Shown piece after piece: positions 5,185 through 9,712 of a stretch of 9,712 bases of DNA. The stretch covers positions 1 to 9,712 of the forward strand of contig CAKTCY010000068.1 in the NCBI GenBank assembly GCA_934540955.1, read 5' to 3'. Source of the stretch: an uncultured Faecalibacterium sp. GTDB lineage: Bacteria > Bacillota > Clostridia > Oscillospirales > Ruminococcaceae. The position numbers and the translations under genes were made by a program. Under the pieces are notes generated by a model, which made no database searches, was not told where the DNA came from, and saw nothing but the letters and a program-made list of their open reading frames with translations. Each line of letters opens with the position of its first letter. Position 1 is the first letter of the stretch.

Positions 5185-6555
5185 ATGCAGGAAACGACCA
5201 TTGCCGCCATTGCAACGCCCCCCGGGGCGGGCGGCATTGCCGTGGTGCGCCTGTCCGGCGCAGAGAGCTATACCGTGGCTGCCCGGGTGTTCCGCCCGGC
5301 AAACCCGGCAAAAAAAGTGGAACAGGCCAAGGGCTACACCGCGCTGTTCGGGCATTTCGTGGACAGGGAAGAAGCCTTTGACGAGGGCGTTGCCCTGTTT
5401 TTCCGTGCGCCCCACAGCTACACCGGCGAGGACGTGGTGGAGCTTTCCTGCCACGGCGGCAGCGCGGTGGCGCGGCGGCTGGTGGAGGTCTGTCTTGCAG
5501 CGGGGGCGCAGCCTGCCGCCCCCGGCGAGTACACCCGCCGCGCCTTTCTGAACGGCAAGCTGGGTCTGACGCAGGCCGAAGCGGTCATGGATCTCATCGC
5601 AGCGGACGGGCGGCAGGGCGCGGCGCTGGCAAATGCTGCACTGGGCGGTGCACTGGCGAAAAAGATCAACGCCCAAAAAGCCCAGCTGACCGCCCTGCAG
5701 GCGCATCTGGCTGCTTGGGTGGACTTCCCGGAGGAGGATGTGCCGGAGCTGGACCCCGCCCACCTGCGCACCGTGCTGGGCGCGGTGCGGGAGGAGCTGG
5801 ACGGCCTGATCCGCAGCTATGACGCCGGTGCGGTGCTGCGCGAGGGTGTGGACTGCGCCATTGTAGGACGCCCCAACGCGGGCAAGTCTACCTTGCTCAA
5901 TCTGCTGGCCGGGTTCGACCGCGCCATCGTCACCCCGGTGGCGGGCACCACCCGCGATGTGGTGGAGCAGGCGGTGCAGCTGGGGGATATCCGGCTGAAC
6001 CTCTTTGACACCGCCGGTCTGCGGGAGACCGAGGACGCCATCGAGGCCGAGGGCATCCGCCGCAGCTGGAAAAAACTGGAAGAAGCCGGGCTGATCTTAG
6101 CCGTCTTTGACGGCTCCGAGCCGCCCAGCCGGGAGGACTTGGCGCTGGCACAGCGCTGCGCGGGGCGTCCCGCCATTGCCCTTGTCAACAAGGAGGACAA
6201 GCCCACCCAGTTTGATGCAGAGCTCATCGCCCCGTATTTTGCCATGGTGCTGCCGGTCTGCTGCCGGGAAGAGGGGAGCCGCAAGGTCATCGCCGCTGCG
6301 GTGGCGCGGCTGCTGGGCACCGGCAGCATCGACCCCCACGCCGCCAGCCTGTCCGGGCAGCGGCAGCTTTCCGCCGCCCTCCGCGCCCGGGACGCCGTAG
6401 CCGGGGCACTGGATGCCGCCGCAGGCGGCTTTGGGCTGGACGCCGTCTCGGTCTGCGTGGATGACGCACTGGACGCCCTCTGCGACCTGACCGGCGAAAA
6501 CGCCTCGGAAGCCGTCATCGAACAGGTGTTCGAGCGGTTTTGTGTGGGGAAATAA
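5185..6555 (+). CDS. mnmE: tRNA modification GTPase MnmE
   Basis: MnmE with MnmG installs the carboxymethylaminomethyl group (or aminomethyl) on C5 of the wobble uridine of certain tRNAs, using a formyl-folate donor and GTP hydrolysis. The 456-residue product is the usual length. The N-terminal folate-binding domain (1-118) opens with TTIAAIATPPGAGGIAVVRLSG, and a helical domain surrounds the G domain. G motifs are GRPNAGKS (228-235), GTTRD (254-258), DTAG (275-278) and NKED (335-338). The protein ends in the CxGK motif CVGK (453-456), with catalytic Cys453. The ATG at 5185 has GGAAAGGA 6 nt upstream and gives the family N-terminus; earlier in-frame codons would add 26 non-homologous residues. 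It is isolated from jag and mnmG by repeat-filled gaps of 626 and 392 bp. Confidence 0.97.
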   Translation: MQETTIAAIATPPGAGGIAVVRLSGAESYTVAARVFRPANPAKKVEQAKGYTALFGHFVDREEAFDEGVALFFRAPHSYTGEDVVELSCHGGSAVARRLVEVCLAAGAQPAAPGEYTRRAFLNGKLGLTQAEAVMDLIAADGRQGAALANAALGGALAKKINAQKAQLTALQAHLAAWVDFPEEDVPELDPAHLRTVLGAVREELDGLIRSYDAGAVLREGVDCAIVGRPNAGKSTLLNLLAGFDRAIVTPVAGTTRDVVEQAVQLGDIRLNLFDTAGLRETEDAIEAEGIRRSWKKLEEAGLILAVFDGSEPPSREDLALAQRCAGRPAIALVNKEDKPTQFDAELIAPYFAMVLPVCCREEGSRKVIAAAVARLLGTGSIDPHAASLSGQRQLSAALRARDAVAGALDAAAGGFGLDAVSVCVDDALDALCDLTGENASEAVIEQVFERFCVGK

Positions 6556-6565
6556 GGAAAGTACG

Positions 6566-6607
6566 CCCTCTCAGGCGCTCCCGCGCCAGCTCTCCCGAAG
6601 GGAGAGC
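6566..6607 (+). repeat. Repeat A unit 4
   Basis: CCCTCTCA, hairpin GGCGC-TCCC-GCGCC and hairpin GCTCTCCC-GAA-GGGAGAGC start 11 bp after the mnmE stop. The first 24 bp equal unit 1, and the second stem carries compensated C-to-T/G-to-A changes relative to unit 1. With unit 5 it forms an inverted pair spanning 6565-6718 with outer ends GCCCTCTC and GAGAGGGC. Confidence 0.8.
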
Positions 6608-6670
6608 CAAGATTTAAAGCTTGTTGCTAAAGTATCAGGTACAAAGAGGAAGTTTTTGGCAGTGCTCTTG

Positions 6671-6717
6671 CCTCTCCCTTTGGGAGAGGTGGATTTGCGA
6701 AGCAAAGACGGAGAGGG
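6671..6717 (-). repeat. Repeat A unit 5 (inverted)
   Basis: Read on the minus strand: CCCTCTCCGTC, hairpin TTTGC-TTC-GCAAA, hairpin CCTCTCCC-AAA-GGGAGAGG. It is near-identical to unit 3 upstream of mnmE. Units 4 and 5 share the CTCTCCC version of the second stem, which suggests they evolve or move as a pair. The 63-bp spacer between them shows no gene. Confidence 0.8.
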
Positions 6718-6740
6718 CGCACGCCGTTAGCCCTACTAAC

Positions 6741-6778
6741 CCCCTCAGTCGCTGCGCGACAGCTCCCCCCGGGGGAGC
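6741..6778 (+). repeat. Repeat A unit 6 (short)
   Basis: CCCCTCA is followed by hairpin GTCGC-TGC-GCGAC and the perfect palindrome GCTCCCCCGGGGGAGC with one extra C (6762-6778). It is the unit closest to repeat B copy 2, separated from it by 26 bp. Confidence 0.72.
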
Positions 6779-6804
6779 GAGCGCAGCAGCTGCCGTTTCC
6801 CGTT

Positions 6805-6916
6805 ACGACCCCTCTTGTGAAAAGGCAAATCTGGAAAATCCGCAGATTTTCCAGATTTGCGAAATTAAAAATAATTTTTCCGCTGAATATGCCCAGAGTA
6901 AAACGGAGGGCATTTT
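6805..6916 (+). repeat. Repeat B copy 2 (112 bp, hypervariable stem)
   Basis: The same ACGACCCCTC...GTGAAAA head leads to a perfect 16-bp stem (6825-6840 with 6845-6860) with loop CGCA, then GAAATTAAAAATAATT, TTCCGCTGAA and the second stem ATGCCC/GGGCAT (6889-6894 with 6908-6913). Stem 1 matches copy 1 at only 7 of 16 positions yet pairs perfectly. Stem 2 also shows a compensated G-C to C-G swap. The element ends 31 bp before the mnmG start and so would be in the mnmG leader if transcription begins upstream. Confidence 0.8.
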
Positions 6917-6947
6917 AAATCAATTATTAGAGGAAACCCGAAAGTAT

Positions 6948-8822
6948 ATGAACCACTTAGGAGATTATGATGTCATCGTCATTGGCGCTGGCCATGCGGG
7001 CATCGAAGCTGCCCACGCAGCTGCTGTGCTGGGCGCAAAAACGGCTGTCTTTACTATGAGTCTGGACGCCATCGGCAATATGCCCTGCAACCCCAGCATC
7101 GGCGGCACCGCCAAGGGCACGCTGGTGCGGGAGGTGGACGCACTGGGCGGCGTGATGGGTCTGGCGGCAGACGCCACCTATCTGCAAAGCCGGATGCTGA
7201 ACAAGGGCAAGGGCCCCGCCGTGCACGCGCTGCGGGTGCAGACCGACCGCCGCCGCTATAACGAATACATGAAGCACGCGCTGGAACAGACCCCGGGGCT
7301 GGCTATCCATCAGGCCGAGGTGGTGGCGCTGGAGGTGGAGGACGGCCATGTGAAGGGCGTTGTCACCCAGCTGCACGGCGAGTACACCGCCAAGTGCGTG
7401 GTGCTTGCCACCGGTACGAACCTCGGCGGCAAAATCTTTGTGGGCGATGCGTGGTATGCCTCCGGCCCGGACGGGATGCACGCCGCCAACGCCCTGACCG
7501 ACAGCCTGAAGGCCGCCGGTCTGCCGCTGCGCCGATTCAAGACCGGCACCCCCGCCCGGGTGCACCGCCGCAGCATTGATTTTTCCAAGCTGGAATGCCA
7601 GCCCGGCGACCCGGACAGCGAATTGCAGCCTTTCAGCTTCCTGACCGATGCACCCATGCACAACAAGGTGGAATGCTGGATCGCCTACACGAACCCCGAG
7701 ACCCACAAGATCATTCTGGACAACATCCAGCGCAGCCCGCTGTACGGCGGCATGATCGAGGGCGTCGGCCCGCGCTACTGCCCCTCCATCGAGGACAAGG
7801 TGGTGCGCTTCTCCGGCAAGGACCGCCACCCGCTCTTTGTAGAGCCCTGCGGCGAGAACACCGAGGAAATGTATCTGCAGGGTGCCTCCAGCAGCCTGCC
7901 GGAGGACGTGCAGAACGCCTTTTACCACAGCATCAAAGGCTTTGAGCATCTGGAGATCATGCGCCCCGCCTACGCCATCGAGTACGACTGCGTAGACCCC
8001 ACCAGTCTGGAAGCCACGCTGGAAAGCAAGGTGGTGCGGGGTCTGTACGGGGCAGGGCAGTTCAACGGCACCTCCGGCTACGAGGAAGCCGCCGCGCAGG
8101 GTCTGCTGGCGGGTCTGAACGCCGCCCGCAACGCGCTGGGCAAGGAGCAGCTGGTGCTGCCCCGGCACACCAGCTATCTGGGCACGCTGGTGGACGACCT
8201 TGTCACCAAGGGCGTCATGGACCCCTACCGCATGATGACCAGCCGCAGCGAGTACCGGCTGACCCTGCGGCAGGACAACGCCGACCAGCGCCTGACCCCC
8301 ATCGGCAGGGAATACGGCCTTGTACAGGAGGACCGCTGGGCAAAGTACCAGCACACCCAGCAGATCTTGGAAGCCGAGCGCCGCCGCCTGCACGAGGCGC
8401 ATCTGCGCACTGCCGACCTGCGCGCCGCCATGGAAGCCGCCGGTCTTGCCCCCGCCGCCGAGGGCGGCATTGCGGAGGAACTGCTGCGCCGCCCGGAGAT
8501 CAGCTATCCGCTGGTGGCGGGCATCATCGGCTGGGGGGAGGAAATCACCCCCATGCTGGCGGAGCGGCTGGAGACTGAGATCAAATACGCCGGTTATATT
8601 GCCCGGCAGGACAGGATGATCCGGGAGGTGGCACGCCACGAAAAGACCCTCATCCCGGAGACTTTCGAGTACGCCGCCCTGACCGGTCTGACGCTGGAAG
8701 CCCGGGAAAAGCTTGCCCGCATCCGTCCCCGCAATCTGGGGCAGGCAGGGCGCATCCCCGGCGTTTCGCCCTCCGATGTGGCGCAGCTGAGCATCGCACT
8801 GGCAGGAAAACAACAAAAATAA
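6948..8822 (+). CDS. mnmG: tRNA uridine-5-carboxymethylaminomethyl(34) synthesis enzyme MnmG
   Basis: MnmG (GidA) is the FAD- and NADH-dependent partner of MnmE in wobble uridine (U34) modification. The 624-residue product is full family length. It shows the FAD-binding GAGHAG (13-18), the first signature CNPSIGGTAKGTLVREVDALGG (47-68), TGTPARV (199-205), YCPSIEDK (277-284) and the second signature GQFNGTSGYEEAAAQG (370-385). The C-terminal helical part that contacts MnmE and tRNA ends in RPRNLGQAGRIPGVSPSDV. ATG 6948 gives the family N-terminus; the frame is open further upstream to 6621 but that stretch translates repeats and has no homology. The ribosome site is modest, GAGGAAA about 11 nt upstream. 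rsmG follows after a 63-bp gap without a terminator, so the two are probably co-transcribed. Confidence 0.97.
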   Translation: MNHLGDYDVIVIGAGHAGIEAAHAAAVLGAKTAVFTMSLDAIGNMPCNPSIGGTAKGTLVREVDALGGVMGLAADATYLQSRMLNKGKGPAVHALRVQTDRRRYNEYMKHALEQTPGLAIHQAEVVALEVEDGHVKGVVTQLHGEYTAKCVVLATGTNLGGKIFVGDAWYASGPDGMHAANALTDSLKAAGLPLRRFKTGTPARVHRRSIDFSKLECQPGDPDSELQPFSFLTDAPMHNKVECWIAYTNPETHKIILDNIQRSPLYGGMIEGVGPRYCPSIEDKVVRFSGKDRHPLFVEPCGENTEEMYLQGASSSLPEDVQNAFYHSIKGFEHLEIMRPAYAIEYDCVDPTSLEATLESKVVRGLYGAGQFNGTSGYEEAAAQGLLAGLNAARNALGKEQLVLPRHTSYLGTLVDDLVTKGVMDPYRMMTSRSEYRLTLRQDNADQRLTPIGREYGLVQEDRWAKYQHTQQILEAERRRLHEAHLRTADLRAAMEAAGLAPAAEGGIAEELLRRPEISYPLVAGIIGWGEEITPMLAERLETEIKYAGYIARQDRMIREVARHEKTLIPETFEYAALTGLTLEAREKLARIRPRNLGQAGRIPGVSPSDVAQLSIALAGKQQK

Positions 8823-8885
8823 TACGAAGTTGCGACAAAATAAACGATTGCGTTACCCCAACCACCCGACAGAAAGGAAAACACT

Positions 8886-9593
8886 ATGATCGACAAACAG
8901 CGTCTGGAAGCAAAATGTTCCACATGGAACATTGCCCTCACCGGCACCCAGCTGGATCAGCTGGATGCCTTTGCCCAGATCCTTGTAGACTACAACCAGA
9001 AGGTCAACCTGACCGCCATCACCGACCCGGAGGGCATCGAGGACAAGCACTTCCTCGACAGCCTGCTGTTTGCCAGCCAGCCGGAGGTGGCCGGGCGCAT
9101 GGTGGACGTGGGTGCCGGGGCAGGCTTTCCGGGCATCGTGACCAAGATCTTCAAGCCGGAACTGGAGCTGACCCTCATGGAGCCCACCGGCAAGCGGGTG
9201 GAGTTTTTGAAGTACGCCTGCGCTCAGCTGGGTCTGACCGGGGTGGAGTTTGCCAAGGAGCGCGCCGAGGAAGCTGCCCGCAAGGTCTGGCGGGAGCAGT
9301 TCGATTTGGCTTCTGCCCGCGCCGTGGCAGCCCTGCCCATGCTGGCAGAATACTGCCTGCCGCTGGTAAAGGTGGGCGGCAGCTTCCTTGCCATGAAGGG
9401 CGCCTCCGGGGAAGAGGAGCTGACCGCCGCCCGGGGTGCCATTAAAAAGCTGGGCGGCGAGTACCGCGAGACCCGCACCCTGCACCTGCCCGGCGGCGAC
9501 ACCCGCACTTTGATTTTGTGCAAAAAGATTTCGCAAACTCCGACAGCATACCCCAGAAACGGCGGTAAAATTGCAAAAAGTCCGCTGAAATAA
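8886..9593 (+). CDS. rsmG: 16S rRNA (guanine527-N7)-methyltransferase RsmG
   Basis: RsmG (GidB) transfers a methyl group from S-adenosylmethionine to N7 of G527 in 16S rRNA; its loss gives low-level streptomycin resistance in several bacteria. The 235-residue product has NLTAI (41-45) and HFLDSL (55-60). Its SAM loop is VDVGAGAGFPGI (73-84), followed by SARAVA (143-148), FLAMKG (167-172) and the C-terminal TPTAYPRNGGKIAKSPL, all family features. The start has AGAAAGGA 8 nt upstream. Codons 10-16 (KCSTWNI) coincide with a parS-like palindrome, and residues 8-20 are where the family varies most. An intrinsic terminator follows 22 bp after the stop. Confidence 0.97.
   Translation: MIDKQRLEAKCSTWNIALTGTQLDQLDAFAQILVDYNQKVNLTAITDPEGIEDKHFLDSLLFASQPEVAGRMVDVGAGAGFPGIVTKIFKPELELTLMEPTGKRVEFLKYACAQLGLTGVEFAKERAEEAARKVWREQFDLASARAVAALPMLAEYCLPLVKVGGSFLAMKGASGEEELTAARGAIKKLGGEYRETRTLHLPGGDTRTLILCKKISQTPTAYPRNGGKIAKSPLK
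8915..8932. promoter_or_regulatory. parS-like ParB/Spo0J binding site inside rsmG
   Basis: ATGTTCCACATGGAACAT is an 18-bp palindrome perfect except for the central CA. It matches the general bacterial parS TGTTNCACGTGAAACA at 14 of 16 positions, with 6-bp arms identical to TGTTCCACGTGGAACA variants. parS sites cluster near origins, often within parAB or rsmG. The departure from the highly conserved central CG lowers confidence; ParB binding was not tested. Confidence 0.6.
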
Positions 9594-9615
9594 CGCATGA
9601 TTTGACGTAACCTGT

Positions 9616-9653
9616 AAGACCCTGCCGAACGAAATTTCTGGCGGGGTCTTTCT
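9616..9653 (+). terminator. Intrinsic terminator after rsmG
   Basis: AAGACCCTGCC (9616-9626) pairs over 11 bp with GGCGGGGTCTT (9640-9650), including one G-U pair, around a 13-nt loop. TCTTTGTGTG follows. The T tract is modest but the stem is strong. Confidence 0.82.
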
Positions 9654-9680
9654 TTGTGTGCTACACTGAAGCTGAACAGG

Positions 9681-9712
9681 TTTTCCACGATTTCCCGGAG
9701 AAATGTGGAAAA
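9681..9712. promoter_or_regulatory. Inverted DnaA-box-like pair at window edge
   Basis: TTTTCCACG (9681-9689) faces TGTGGAAAA (9704-9712) across 14 bp, the same geometry as the pair at 5013-5044. The inner part (TTTC...GAAA) extends the dyad. It lies 31 bp after the rsmG terminator, upstream of whatever gene follows. By gene-order analogy that could be parA/soj or noc, but this is outside the window. Confidence 0.5.

Noticed and set aside
4823..5311. Minus-strand small ORF through repeat B copy 1 (FNFGVQKRL...FTGGVV frame)
   Set aside because: Its only regularity is that repeat B flanks are open in the same minus-strand frame in both copies; no start signal or known family is seen, and much of it is antisense to mnmE. 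Kept only as a remark under the repeat B finding.
6621..6947. N-terminal extension of mnmG to 733 residues
   Set aside because: The 109 extra codons read through repeat A units and repeat B copy 2, have no ribosome site at 6621, and the family N-terminus (DYDVIVIGAGHAG) begins right after ATG 6948.
6957..8816. A 619-codon open frame on the minus strand opposite mnmG
   Set aside because: It mirrors the mnmG coding frame; the composition is a typical antisense shadow without any family motif.

Overview
This window is the chromosomal replication-origin neighbourhood of a Gram-positive bacterium. It has the canonical Firmicutes order dnaA <- oriC -> rpmH-rnpA-yidD-yidC-jag-mnmE-mnmG-rsmG, with dnaA on the minus strand and everything else on the plus strand, so all genes point away from the origin. 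The GC-rich third codon positions, the YidC and Jag sequence style, and the CCCTCTC...GGGGGAGC intergenic palindromes resemble Faecalibacterium and related Ruminococcaceae/Oscillospiraceae. That assignment is from memory of these families and was not checked by a search.

Region by region: 1-803 is the 5' two thirds of dnaA, cut by the window edge after the AAA+ arginine-finger motif. 804-1178 is the origin/promoter intergenic region. It holds a divergent dnaA promoter, an AT-rich stretch, DnaA boxes of the TTTTCCACA type, and a strong rpmH promoter. rpmH (L34) ends at a strong intrinsic terminator, and rnpA restarts from its own extended -10 promoter. rnpA and yidD overlap by 4 bp; yidC and jag follow closely and end at a second strong terminator at 4584-4623. 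mnmE, mnmG and rsmG follow; rsmG ends at a third terminator, and a DnaA-box-like inverted pair sits at the right edge.

The genes are core functions: replication initiation (DnaA), ribosome and tRNA maturation (L34, RNase P protein), membrane protein insertion (YidD, YidC, with Jag/KhpB as the usual genetic partner), tRNA wobble uridine modification (MnmE with MnmG) and 16S rRNA m7G methylation (RsmG). No accessory or defence gene is visible.

The unusual content lies in the two gaps flanking mnmE (4559-5184 and 6556-6947). Each carries the same composite: short double-hairpin palindromes (repeat A, six units in total, partly in head-to-head pairs) followed by a 112-bp element (repeat B). The two repeat B copies have well-conserved flanks and a perfect 16-bp stem with the same CGCA loop, but the stem sequences differ at 9 of 16 positions with full compensation. 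Other points worth a look are a parS-like 18-bp palindrome inside the rsmG coding sequence, two inverted TTTTCCACA pairs with identical 14-bp spacing, an Asn in YidC where the conserved basic groove residue is expected, and an Arg/Gly/Asn-rich tail on Jag.
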